A DNA stretch of 64,000 nucleotides from Tulasnella sp. 424 (taxonomy: Eukaryota > Basidiomycota > Agaricomycetes > Cantharellales > Tulasnellaceae), in contig WSUB01000091.1 of the NCBI GenBank assembly GCA_019633425.1, positions 104,378-168,377 on the forward strand, in the 5' to 3' direction. This document shows positions 21,253 to 34,448 of this stretch, piece by piece; within the stretch, counting starts at the first letter, position 1, and every line of letters begins with the position of its first letter. The position numbers and the translations under genes were made by a program. A model generated the notes under the pieces. That model saw only the letters and a list, made by a program, of their open reading frames with translations. It searched no databases and was not told the origin of the DNA.

Positions 21253-21504
21253 CCAACATTACTTATTCTAACGCTTTTGCAAGCGGTGTTTGCTGTGCAT
21301 GATGGTGTTCTCATCGTGGTGATTTGTTGCGGAGAGGCGTATATTATCGGAGCGGTCCGAGGCGGTCGGCAGACAATCACGGTGATGCCAAATCTAGATC
21401 AATAATATTGCACAAAAATTTACAAAGTATTTCGACTCGTGTAGACGGACTCGTAACACGAGCGAAGTATATTATCGAGAATGATGTCTAACACGGAGAG
21501 AGCG

Positions 21505-23071
21505 CTACTTGGATTCGCCACGAATAATGGCATTAACTTCAGCCCAAACCCGACCAGACTCAGGGTCGTCGCCCTTGACCACCCGAAGCCTTGGCCACCA
21601 TGCTCGGAACATCTTTGCAATCACCTTCGGTCCCGGGCCCACCGCTGATGAGGCCAAGTCTAATTCTTCGAACGCCTCGTTTGCCGCCGCCTCCGCTTCT
21701 CGGTCCACTTTTGATAAGGCCACATCTAATTCCTCCAAAACCTTGTTTGCCACCGCTTCTGGGGCTGTCCAGTCGAACGTCGGGTTCCCTTTCGCGGTTG
21801 CGTCCACAAAAACGCAGAGTTTACGAAGGTTCCGAAACCTCGTTGCAATGCAGTAGAGGTAACGAATAGGCATATATTTGGCCTCCCATCCGAGGTTACT
21901 GAGGGATGTGAGTGTCAGCTCTTGGAGACGCGGCAAGGCGTTGGCTATTCGCTCGAGGTCTGCCTCCGAGACATCCAACGGGCGAAACCGTGCGGTGACA
22001 ACACGGAAAACCTCCAGCTCCCTACATCCTACAAGCATACTAACTGCGCTCCACGGCATCCGTTTGTCCGGTTGGAGTTCCAAGCACTTAAGGCGGGTGA
22101 ATTGGCCTATAGAACGGAGGCAATGGGCGAATGGGGTTCCATCCTCCTCGGCGAGTCCAATATATATGCTCTCCATATTTCCTGCTACAGGAAGGCCTAG
22201 TACCGCATCGACAAAAGCGGAACCACCGACCACCTTTAAACTTGTCACCGCGGCAAGCGACCCTCTGGGAAGGCGACGAACGTTTGGTCCTTGATCTGTC
22301 GCTGTCCGAAAGAGGTCGCTGATGGAGATGTGATGGAGATGGGGAAGCTGTGCACCCGACTGAAGGATCGGCGCGGCCTGAGTACGAGTGCCGAGCCCTA
22401 TGGTAAGGCTCTGAACGCCCCGATGCGATAGAATAGTTTGAGAGATTGCTGGACCACAGCCGTCGACGAAAGTTGTAATCGAGAATCTTGTCAGTTTTGG
22501 GAGGGAGATGTCGTTGGCGATGGAGTTCAGGACTGCCTCGGCAGGCCCCCCAGGTCGACTATAAATGCTCATGAGACATGTGAAGGGAGAAAGACCTTTA
22601 CCAACTCCACGTTTGGTATCTTCATTTCTCCCATAAACTTTATCCGAATACGTCTTAAGGCCGGGAAAACTGGCGTTGAAGGGAGGTTTGTAAGGAAGTC
22701 CAGTAAAAGGAAATCGTTGTTTAGGAACCCGATCTCTGTGGTGTGCTGTGTGTGGAGCAGAGCCCTTTCCCAAACGGCATCATGTAATGTTCATTTAATG
22801 CGCTGGATAGAGACAAAGTCAGTGATTCTGCGTCAATTGCCACGCTTTAGAGCAGCCGACTAACCACAGTGCCGGTGTTTGCCTCGGTCGTAACCGAATC
22901 TTCGGGTAACAGACGGACAACATGCTCGATGCGTTGGACATACCGCCATATGAGCGGCAGCACGTTCACCCACAGGATCCGACAGACTTGAGCCACCCTC
23001 ACTTGATCCCTGCCACTAAGGAGCTCAAGTATTAGATGTACGAGCTCCGGAATTTGCCAAAGCGAGTGCAT
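21505..23071 (-). pseudogene. Group A F-box-like/LRR pseudogene (A3)
   Basis: Exon 1 is intact (22865..23071, 69 codons, MHSLWQIPELVHLILELL) and the 62-nt intron is normal, but exon 2 (21505..22802) has a TGA at 22791..22793 in place of the CGA seen in A2 (RIK*TLHDA). A 10-nt deletion near 22570 (ACATGTCTCA joined to TGAGCATTT; A7 has ten more bases) shifts frame. The rest of exon 2 is open to FRAWWPRLRVVKGDDPESG. It carries the 22-residue insert (AAANEAFEELDLASS...) also found in A5 and A7. At best it could make an F-box-only peptide. Confidence 0.85.
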
Positions 23072-23242
23072 TTCGGACGGGGTGGGTGGTAGCGAATGGT
23101 TGAGTCGTGGCTTTAAATTTCCAGCGTTCGAGATGCCCCGAACCGTGGTAGTACCTTGCACACGCCATCGTCTCAACGCGCTCAACAATGGCCCCCACCG
23201 CAACCCGCACGTGTCTAGCGTACGGAGCTCTCTCAGTTTCAA

Positions 23243-23252
23243 CTATTTATAG
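23243..23252 (-). promoter_or_regulatory. TATA box of A3
   Basis: CTATAAATAG on the minus strand, 172 nt before the A3 ATG, in the conserved A promoter block. It is intact although the gene is broken. Confidence 0.6.
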
Positions 23253-23513
23253 CCAACATTACTTATTCTAACGCTTTTGCAAGCGGTGTTTACTGTGCAT
23301 GAGGGTGTTCTCATCGTGGCGATTCGTTGCGAACAGGTGTACTATGTTATCGGAGCGGTCCGAGACGGTCGGCAGACAATCATGATGATGCCCAATCTAG
23401 ATCAATAACATCGCACAAAAATCTACAAAGCATTTCGGCGCGGTATCGTATAGACGGACTCGTAAGACTAACGAAGTATATCATCGAGAATGATGTATAA
23501 CACGGAGAGAGCG

Positions 23514-25041
23514 TTACTTGGATTCGCCCCGAATAATGGCATTAACTTTAGCCCAAACCTGACCTGACTCAGGGTCGTCCCCCTTGACCAACCGAAGCCT
23601 TGGCCACCATGCTCGGAACATCTTTGCAATTACCTCCGCTTCTCGATCCACTTTTGAGAAGGCCACATCTAACGCTTTCAACGCCTCGTTTGCCACCGCT
23701 TCCGCGGCTGTCCAGTCGAACCTCGGGTTCCCTCCCGCGGTTGCGTCCACAGAAACGCAGAGTTTACGAAGGGTCCGAAATCTCGTTGCAATGCAGTAGA
23801 GGTGATGAATAGGCATATATGTGACCTCCCACCCGGGTTTACTGACGGACGTGAGTGTCAGCTCTTGGAGACACGGCAAGGCGTCGGCTATTCGCTCGAG
23901 GTCTGCCTCCGAGACACCCAACGGGCGAAACCGTACGGCGACAACACGGAAAACCTCCAGCTCCCTACATCCCACAAGCATACTAACTGCGCTCCAAGGC
24001 ACCTGTATGTCCGGTTGGAGTTCCAAACACTTAAGGTGGGTGAATTGGCCGATGGAATGGAGGCAATTGGCGTATGGGGTTTCATCCTCCTCGGTGAGTC
24101 TAACACATACGCTCTCCATATTTCCTGCTACCGGAATGGCTAGCACGGCATTGACAAAATCCGAATCACCGACCACCTTTAAAGTTGTCACCGCGGCAAG
24201 CGACCCTCTGGGAAGGAAACGAACGCTTGGTCCTTGATCCATCGCTAGCCGACTGTAACCGAAGTTGCTGATGGAGATGTGATGGAGATGGGGAAGCTGT
24301 ACGGCCGACTGAAGAATCGGAGCGGCCTGGGTATCACTCCGAAGACCTATGGTAAGGCTCTGAATACCCCGATGTGACAGAATAGCTTGAGAGATTGCTG
24401 GACCAAAGCCATCGACGAATGTTGTAATCGAGAATATTGTCAGTTCTGGGAGGGAGATGTCGTTGGCGATGGAGTTTAGAACTGCCTTGCCGGGCGCTTC
24501 AGATCCATGATAAATCTGCATCTCTATGCTTGAGACATGCGAAGGGAGAAAGACCTTCATCAACTCCACGCTCGGTACCTCCTCTCCTCTCTGAACCCCT
24601 ATCTGGGTACGCCTCAAGGCGGGGAAAACTGGCTTCCAAGGGAGGTTCGAAATGAGGTCCAGTACAATGTCATCGTTGATTTTGACTCCGATCTCTGTGG
24701 TGTGCTGTGTGTGGAGCAGAGCCCTTTCCCAATCGGCATCATGCAATGTTCGTGTAAAGCGGTATCGCTGGAGAACACAAAATCACTTATTCTGAGTCAG
24801 TTGCAACGCTTCAAAGCAGCCGACTAACCGTATTCATTGTCCCTGCCTCGATGTACTGCGTGACTGAATCTTCCCATAACAGACGGACAACATGCTCGAA
24901 GTCGTGGACATACCGCCATATGAGCGGCAGCACGTTCACCCACAGGATCTGACAGACTTGAGCCACCCTCACTTGATCCCTGCCACTAAGGAGCTCCAGT
25001 ATCAGATGTACGAGCTCCGGGATTTGCCAAAGCGAGTGCAT
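23514..25041 (-). CDS. Group A F-box-like/LRR protein (A4)
   Basis: Exons 24829..25041 (71 codons) and 23514..24767; 488 residues. Intron 24768..24828, 61 nt, GTTAGT...TTCTCCAG. F-box-like MHSLWQIPELVHLILELL, VCQILWVNVLPLIWRYV. Exon 2 opens RYRFTRTLHDADWERALLHT, has the INDDIVLDLISNLPWKPVF block of the A1/A5/A6 type and ends FRAWWPRLRLVKGDDPESG. No 22-residue insert. TATA variant 166 nt upstream. Expected SCF receptor; nothing unusual in the frame. Confidence 0.82.
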
Positions 25042-25206
25042 TTTGGACGGGGTAGGTGGGAGCGAATGGTTGAGTCGTGGCTTTAATTAAATTTGTTCCC
25101 AGCGTTCGAGATGCCCCGAACCGTGGTACCTTGCACACGCCATCGTCTCAACGCGCCCCCACCGCAACCCGCACGCGTCTAGCGCACGGAGCTCTCTCAA
25201 TTACAA

Positions 25207-25216
25207 CTATATATAG
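25207..25216 (-). promoter_or_regulatory. TATA box of A4 (CTATATATAG)
   Basis: One-base variant of the A promoter TATA box, 166 nt before the A4 ATG; surrounding bases are conserved. Confidence 0.6.
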
Positions 25217-25480
25217 CCAACATTACTTATTATAACGCCTTTGCAAGCGGTGTTTGCTGTGCATGATGGTGTTCCCATCGTGGCGATTCGTTGCGGAAAC
25301 TTGAAGGTGTATATTATCGGAGCGGTCCGAGACGGTCGGCAGACAATCACGGTGATGCCCAATCTAGATCAATAATATTGCATAAAAATCTACAAAGCAT
25401 TTCGACTCGGTATCGTATAGACGGACTCGTAGCACTAACGAAGTATATCATCGAGAATGATGTATAACACGGAGAGAGCG

Positions 25481-27245
25481 TTACTTGGATTCCCAACGAA
25501 TAATGGCATTAACCTCAGCCCAAACCCGACCAGACTCAGGGTCGTCCCCCTTGACGAACCGAAGCCTTGGCCACCATGCTCGTAACATCTTTGCAATCAC
25601 CTTCGGTCCCGGGCCCCCCGCTGATAAGGCCAAGTCTAATTCTTCGAACTCCTCGTTTGCCGCCGCCTCCGCTTCTCGGTCCACCTTTGATAAGGCCACA
25701 TCTAATTCTTCCAACGCCTCGTTTGCCACCACTTCTGCGGCTGTCCAGTCGAACGTCGGGTTCCCTTCCGCGCTTGCGTCCACAGAAACGCAGAGTTTAC
25801 GAAGGTTGCGAAACCTCGTTGCAATGCGGTAGAGGTAACGAATGGGCATATATTTGGCCTCCCATCCGGGTTTACTGAGGCATGTAAGTGTCAGCTCTTG
25901 GAGACGCGGCAAGGCGTCGGCTATTCGCTCGAGGTCTGCCTCCGAGACATCCAACGGGCGAAACCGTGGGATGACGACACGGAAAACCTCCAGCTCCCTA
26001 CATCCCACAAGCATACTAACTGCGCTCCACGGCATCCGTTTGACCGGTTGGAGTTCCAAGCACTTAAGGCGGGTGAATTGGCCTATAGAACGGAGGCAAT
26101 GGGCGAATGGGGTTCCATCCTCCTCGGCGAGTCCAATATATATGCTCTCCATATTTCCTGTNNNNNNNNNNNNNNNNNNNNNNNNNNNNNNNNNNNNNNN
26201 NNNNNNNNNNNNNNNNNNNNNNNNNNNNNNNNNNNNNNNNNNNNNNNNNNNNNNNNNNNCTATAGAACGGAGGCAATGGGCGAATGGGGTTCCATCCTCC
26301 TCGGCGAGTCCAATATATATGCTCTCCATATTTCCTGTTACAGGAAGGCCTAGCACCGCATCGACAAAAGTGGAACCACCGACCACCTTTAAACTTGTCA
26401 CTGCGGCAAGCGACCCTCTGGGAAGGAGACGAACGTTTGGTCCTTGATCTGTCGCTAGCCGATTGAAGTCGCTGATGGAGATGTGATGGAGATGGGGAAG
26501 CTGTGCGGCCGACTGAAGGATCGGCGCGGCCTGAGTACGAGTGCCGAGCCCTATGGTAAGGCTCTGAATGCTCCGATGCGATAGAATAGCTTGAGACATT
26601 GCTGGACCACAGCCGTCGACGAAAGTTGTAATCGAGAATCTTGTCAGTTCTGGGAGGGAGATGTCGTTGGCGATGGAGTTTAGGACTGCCTCGCCGGGCG
26701 CTTCAGATCCACTAAAAATGGTTATCTCTATGCTTGAGACATGCGAAGGGAGAAAGACCTTCATCAACTCCACGCTCGGCACCTCCGCTCCTCTCCGAAC
26801 TCCTATCTGGGTACGCCTCAAGGCGGGGAAAACTGGCTTCGAAGGGAGGTTCGAAATGAAGTCCATTGGGAAGTCATCGTTGATTGGGACTCCGACCTCT
26901 GTGGTGTGCTGTGTGTGGAACAGAGCCCTTTCCCAATCGACATCTTGCAACGTCCGTTTAATGCGGAATCGCTGGAGGAGACAAAGTTACTTATTCTGCG
27001 TCAGTTTCAACATTTCAAAGCAGCCGACTAACCACATCCATTCTCTTTCCCTCGATGTACCTCGTAACTGAATCTTCCGGTAGCAGACGGACAACATGCT
27101 CGAAGTGGTGGACATACCGCCATATGAGCGGCAGCACGTTCACCCAGAAGAGTCGACAGACTTGAGCCACCCTCACTTGATCCCTGCCACTAAGGAGCTC
27201 CAGTATCGTATGTACGAGCTCTGGAATTTGCCAAAGTGAGTGCAT
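25481..27245 (-). CDS. Group A F-box-like/LRR protein (A5), interrupted by an assembly gap
   Basis: Exons 27033..27245 (71 codons) and 25481..26971; intron 26972..27032, 61 nt. The frame runs through a 98-N gap, but the 79 bp on each side of it are identical and the paralogues have this stretch once, so the true exon 2 is about 177 nt shorter and the protein about 508 residues. F-box-like MHSLWQIPELVHTILELL, VCRLFWVNVLPLIWRYV; exon 2 starts RFRIKRTLQDVDWERALFHT and ends RAWWPRLRFVKGDDPESG. It carries the 22-residue insert. The promoter TATA is degenerate (GGTAAATATT at about 27411-27420). Confidence 0.75.
26162..26259. other. Assembly gap (98 N) with identical 79-bp flanks
   Basis: 26083..26161 and 26260..26338 are base-for-base identical. 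All other A genes have this sequence once. The gap is best explained as two contig ends that overlap and were scaffolded without merging. Confidence 0.95.
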
Positions 27246-27781
27246 TTCTGACGGGGTGGGTGGTACCGAAGGGTGAGTCGTGTCTTTGTTCCCAGCGTTC
27301 GAGATGCCCTGAACCGTGGCACCCTGCACACGCCATCGTCTCAATGCGCTCAACAATGGCCCCAAATCCAACCTGCACACGTCTAGCGCACGGAGCTCTC
27401 TCAATTACAAATATTTACCGCCAACATTACTTATTATAACACTTTTGCAAGCTGTGTATACTGTGCATGATGGTGATGTACTCTCATCGTGGTGATTCGC
27501 TGCGGACAGGCATATGCTATCGGAGCGGTCCCAGGACGGTCAACAGACAATGGTGATGCCCAATCTGGATCAATGACATTGCACAAAAAATCTACAAAGC
27601 ATTTCGACTCGGTATCGTATAGACCGAGTCGTAACACGAACGAAGTATATTGTTGCGAATGATGTATAATACGGGGAGAGCGTTACTTGGAGTCGCCACG
27701 AATAATGGCATTAACTTCAGCCCAAACTAGACCAGACTCAGGGTCGACCCACTTGACCAACCAAAGCCTTGGCCACCATGC

Positions 27782-29204
27782 TCAGAACATCTTTGCAATC
27801 ACCTCCGCTTCTCGGTCCACTTTTGATAAGTCCACATCGAATTCTTCCAACGCCTCGTTTGCCACCGCTTCTGGGGCCGTCCAGTCGAACGTCGGGTTCC
27901 CTTCCGCGGTTGCGTCAACACAAACGCAGAGTTTACGAAGGGTCCGAAACCTCGTTGCGATGCGGAGGAGGTGATGAATAGGTATATGTGAAATCCCAAG
28001 TACGTGTTCACGGAGGGATTTGAGTTTCAGCTCTTGTAGACGTGGCCAGGCGTCCGCCATTCGCTCGAGGTCTGCCTTCGTGATATCCAGCGAGCCATAC
28101 CGTGTGACGGCGACCCGGAAAACCTCGAGCTCCCTACATCCTGCAAGCGTACTAACCGCGCTCCAAGGCACACGGATGTCCAATTCTACGTCCAAACGCT
28201 TAAGGCGGGTGAATTGGCCGATGGAATGGAGGCAATTGGCGAATGTGGCTTCATCCTCACCAAGCGCGGTGAGTCTAAAACACATGCTCTCCATATTCCC
28301 CGCTACGGGAAGGCCTAGCACCGCATCGACAAAAGCCAAATCACCGACCACCTCTAAAGTCGTTACCGCGGCAAGCGACCCTCCGGGAAGGAAACGAATG
28401 TTTGTTTCTTGATTTGTCGCTGAGAAGTCGCTGATGAAGACGTGATGGAGATGGGGAAGTTGTGCGGCCGACTGAAGGATCGGTGCGACCTGGGTATCAC
28501 TCCAGAGACCTATGGTAAGGGTCTGAATGCCCCGATGTGATAGAATAGTTTGGCAGATTGCTGGACCAAGGCCATCGGCGAAAATTGTAACCGATAATTT
28601 TGTCAGTTCTGGGAGGGAGATGTCGTTGGCGATGGAGTTTAGGACTGCCTCGCCGGGCGCTTCAGATCCACTAAATGTGATCATCTCTATGCTTGAGATA
28701 TGCGAAGGGAGAAAGACCTTCATCAACTCCACGCTCGGTACCTCCTCTCCCCTCTGAACACGTATCTGGGTACGCCTCAAGGTGGGGAAAACTGGCTTCG
28801 AAGGGAGGTTCGAAATAAAGCCCATTAGAAGTTCATCGTTGATTGTGACTCCGATCTCTGTGGTGTGCTGTGTGTGGAACAGAGTCCTTTCCCAATCGAC
28901 ATCCTGCAATGTTCGTGTAAAGCGGTATCGCTGGAGAAGACAAAGTCACTTATTCTGAGTCAGTTGCAATGTTTCAGAGCAGCCGACTAACCGCAGTCAT
29001 CGTCCTTGCCTCGATGTACTTCATGACTGAACCTTCCGGTAACAGAAGGACAACATGGAAGAATTGGGGGACATGCCGCCATATGAGCGGCAGCACGTTC
29101 ACCCAGAAGACTCGACAGACTTGAGCCACCCTCACTTGATCCCTGCCACTAAGGAGCTCCAGTATCATATGCACGAGCTCTGGAATTTGCCAAAGCGAGT
29201 GCAT
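27782..29204 (-). CDS. Group A F-box-like/LRR protein (A6), prematurely stopped
   Basis: Exons 28992..29204 (71 codons) and 27782..28930; intron 28931..28991, 61 nt. The frame stops at TGA (27782..27784) where the paralogues have CGA in KMFRAWWPR, giving 453 residues. The lost ~32 codons, with the conserved WWP motif, persist as readable sequence to the ancestral stop at 27683. F-box-like MHSLWQIPELVHMILELL. The N-terminal half of exon 2 resembles A5 (TFSGSEAPGEAV), the C-terminal half A2 (SLDITKADLERMADAWPR, ISHIPIHHL), so the gene is a mosaic. TATA box 173 nt upstream. It may be a recent pseudogene or a shortened functional protein. Confidence 0.7.
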
Positions 29205-29376
29205 TTCGGACGAGGTGGGTGGTAACGAATGGTCAAGTCGTGGCTTTAAATTTGTTCCCAGCGTTCGAGATGCCCCGAACCGTGGTACCTTGCACACGCC
29301 ATCGTCTCAACGCGCTCAACAATGGCCCCCACCCCAACCCGCACGTGTCTAGCGCACGGAGCTCTCTCAATTACAA

Positions 29377-29386
29377 CTATTTATAG
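29377..29386 (-). promoter_or_regulatory. TATA box of A6
   Basis: CTATAAATAG on the minus strand, 173 nt before the A6 ATG, in the conserved A promoter block. Confidence 0.6.
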
Positions 29387-29647
29387 CCAACATTACTTAT
29401 TCTAACGCTTTTGCAAGCGGTGTTCGCTGTGCATGGTGGTGTTCTCATAGTGGCGATTCGTTGTGGACAGGCGTAGCATATTATCGGAGCGGTCTGAGAC
29501 GGTCGGCAGACAATCACGGTGATACTCAATCTAGATCAATAACATTGCACAAAAATCTACAAAGCATTTCGCTTCGGTATCGTATAGACGGACTCGTAAC
29601 ACTAACGAAGTATATTATCGAGAATGATGTATAACACGGAGAGAGCG

Positions 29648-31218
29648 TTACTTGGATTCGCAACGAATAATGGCATTAACTTCAGCGCAAACCAGACCAG
29701 ACTCAGGGTCATCCCCCTTGACCAACCGAAGCCTTGGCCACCATGCTCGGAACATCTTTGCAATCACCTTCGGTCCCAGGCCCCCCTCTGATGAGGCCAA
29801 GTCTAATTCTTCGAACTCCTCGTTTGCCGCCGCCTCCGCTTCTCGGTCCACTTTTGAGAAGGCCACATCTAATTCCTCCAACGCTTCGTTTGCCACCGCT
29901 TCTGCGGCCGTCCAGTCGAACGTCGGGTTCCCTTTCGCGGTTGCATCCACAGAAACGCAGAGTTTACGAAGGGTGCGAAACCTCGTTGCAATACGGTAGA
30001 GGTAACGAATAGGCATATATTTGGTCCCCCATCCGGGTTTACTGAGGGATTTGAGTGTCAGCTCTTGGAGACGCGGCAAGGCGTCGGCTATTCGCTCGAG
30101 GTCTGCCTCCGAGACATCGAACGGGCGATATTGTGGGGTGACGACACGGAAAACCTCCAGCTCCCTACATCCCACAAGCATACTAACTGCGCTCCACGGC
30201 ATCCGTTTTTCCGGTTGGAGTTCCAAGCACTTAAGATGGGTGAATTGGCCGATGGAACGGAGGCAATGGGCGAATGGGGTTCCATCCTCCTCGGCGAATC
30301 CAATACGTATGCTCTCCATATTTCCTGCTACAGGAAGGCCCAGCACCGCATCGACAAAAGCGGAACCACCGACCACCTTTAAAGTTGTCACCGCGACAAG
30401 CGACCCTCTGGGAAGGAGACGAACGTTTGGTCCTTGATCTGTCGTTGTCCGAGAGCGGTCGCTGATGGAGATGTGATGGAGATGGGGAAGCTGGGCGGCC
30501 GACTGAAGGATCGGCGCGGCCTGAGTAGGACTGCAGAGCCCTATGGTAAGGCTCTGAATGCTCCGATGCGATAGAATAGCTTGAGAGATTGCTGGACCAT
30601 AGCCCGGGGCGAGAGTTGTAATCGAGAATGTTGTCAGTTCTGGGAGGGAGATGTCGTTGGCGATGGAGTTCAGGACTGCCTCGGCAGGCCGCCACCCCAT
30701 ATAAATGCTCATCTCTATGCTTGAGACATGTGAAGGGAGAAAGGCCTTTACCAACTCCACGTTTGGTATCTCCAACGCTCCCATAATTATTTGAATACGC
30801 CTTAGGGCCGGGAAAACTGGCGTTGAAGGGAGGTTTGTAAGGAAGTCCGGTAAAAGGAAATCGTTGTTTAGGACCCCGATCTCTGTGGTGTGCTGTGTGT
30901 GGAGCAGAGCCCTTTCCCAATCGGCATCATGCAATTTTCGTTTAATGCGCTGGATTAAGACAAAGTCAGTGATTCTGCGTCAATTGCCACGCTTTAGAGC
31001 AGCCGACTAACCACAGTACCGGCGTTTGCTTCGGTAGTAACCGAATCTTCCGGTAACAGACGGACAACATGCTTGAAGTGGTGGACATGCCGCCATCTGA
31101 GCGGCAGCACGTTCACCCAGAAGACTCGACAGACTTGAGCCACCCTCACTTGATCCTTGCCACTAAGGAGCTCTAGTATCATATGTACGAGCTCTGGAAT
31201 TTGCCAAAGTGAGCTCAT
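29648..31218 (-). CDS. Group A F-box-like/LRR protein (A7)
   Basis: Exons 31012..31218 (69 codons) and 29648..30949, 502 residues; intron 30950..31011, 62 nt. Starts MSSLWQIPELVHMILELL like A1; exon 1 ends TTEANAGTV like A3. Exon 2 opens RIKRKLHDADWERALLHTQH, has the NDFLLPDFLTNLPSTPVF block, the 22-residue insert (AAANEEFEELDLASS), and ends FRAWWPRLRLVKGDDPESG. It is the A gene next to HOG1, and its upstream region is shared with A1 rather than with A2-A6; the A-type TATA is absent (only CTAAATAG near 31344-31351). Confidence 0.82.
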
Positions 31219-31800
31219 TGCGGGCAGAGCGGATGGTGTGGTGATGACTGGAGAACGCAATACTGGCAGCCGGTAGAGTCCGACGCAGATACGCGTCCCC
31301 CGGCCTTATCACCTGTCTAACGTGCGTGTCTCTCCCAATTGCAACTATTTAGACGATACATTTTCTTTGACACAGGTGAAACAGAGAGGTATTACAGGTA
31401 TCGTTACGTACGAGAGAAAAAGGGGGGACAAAGTAAAAGAGTGAGTATGATCGGGGGAACGGCACATAGACGAGCAGACTGACGGACAAAAGGAAGGGCA
31501 TACAAGGAAAGAGACAACAAAAAAAAGGATACCGCGCTTGGATAGCCGATTAAATATAGGCGTGTTTGATTTTTTTTCATAGTAGAGACCAGAACGATGA
31601 TTCGGTGGACGCACGTGAAGAAGGCACCATCCGTATCGTTCCTCTCCTCTCCGTATATAAAGGTTCGCCCCATTTTCATCCGCCAGGTATAATCCAGAGC
31701 CCAGGATATCGCGTAAGGAACGAGAAAAAGTTGAAAAAGAGATCCAAGCAAGCAAAAAACAACCAAAATGGGGAATTCAATTGGAGGTCGGGGAGAGATC
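31219..31800. other. Spacer between A7 and the HOG1 3' end
   Basis: No gene. It contains the A7 upstream region and the HOG1 3' flank, both on the minus strand, and an A-rich stretch at about 31505-31540. A diverged copy lies at 3649-3988. Minus-strand open frames at 31345..31766 are not conserved as protein in that copy. Confidence 0.5.
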
Positions 31801-33716
<1,916 letters not shown>

Positions 33717-34448
33717 TGCAGTGCTTCAACAACGACTTTGATGGACGTCGGGCAAAGGGAAGCAGGAGGGGAACGCGGGTTAGTTTGATGGGGGACGGGA
33801 GAGTACGCTGGATTTGTTGGTGGATGAGAGGCAAGAGAGTTGATTTTGAAGGCCCGGTCGGAGCTGAAACGAGCACACGCAACATCGTGCACGAAACCAG
33901 TGATGTCATTGTCCCACGGTCCAATTTTCTACTCATAATCGTTGCACTCTGAACCGAAAGACCCAACTGGGGTTAATCTCGATCACAAGGCTAATCTTTT
34001 CCCTCTAATCTCGCCCCTCAATTTCGTCATCGACTCTAAATGCCCCTTGCCACCGTTCCTAAAGGTGGGAAACGGGAAGGTACAAAGTCACGACGCGGCT
34101 ATGACGTAGTCGTTCGGAGAGGCCTTCCGAATACCACCAAACTCTATGGAACAAAGCAATCGTCTTCGACCGGGCACGAGAATAGCCATCCCCGTCAGGA
34201 GCGGGCAGCCAATCTAAATGCTCCCCAGGTCTGGCCCTATGAATGACATGGAACAGCAACTCGAGCCACTCCCAATCACGACGTTCAATGTCAAACTGAC
34301 GTTAAAAATAGCGTGAGTGTAGTGGTTGTCCGCAGAGCCCCACTTGAGTTTGTGAGTAAATGCACGTGGCAACCCCGGAGATTCTCGTACCGCGCGCCAA
34401 GTCACTTCCCCAACCGGCCCTTCCTTATTATCATTGACTCCCACCAAA
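33717..34448. promoter_or_regulatory. Shared divergent promoter region of HOG1 and C1
   Basis: 732 bp lie between the HOG1 ATG (minus) and the C1 ATG (plus). TTAAAAATAG at about 34301-34310, 140 nt before C1, is TATA-like and has counterparts before C2 and C4 (TTAAAAATGGCGTGA). Bases from about 34084 match the spacer upstream of C2-C4. No separate gene. Confidence 0.45.

Noticed and set aside
26083..26338. In-frame repeat of an LRR segment in A5.
   Set aside because: It consists of identical 79-bp flanks around an N gap and is absent from all paralogues; taken as an assembly artefact.
31345..31766. Two overlapping minus-strand open frames (31345..31755 and 31404..31766) with hydrophobic stretches.
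   Set aside because: They lie in the HOG1 3' flank, overlap in different frames and are not preserved in the copy at 3649-3988.
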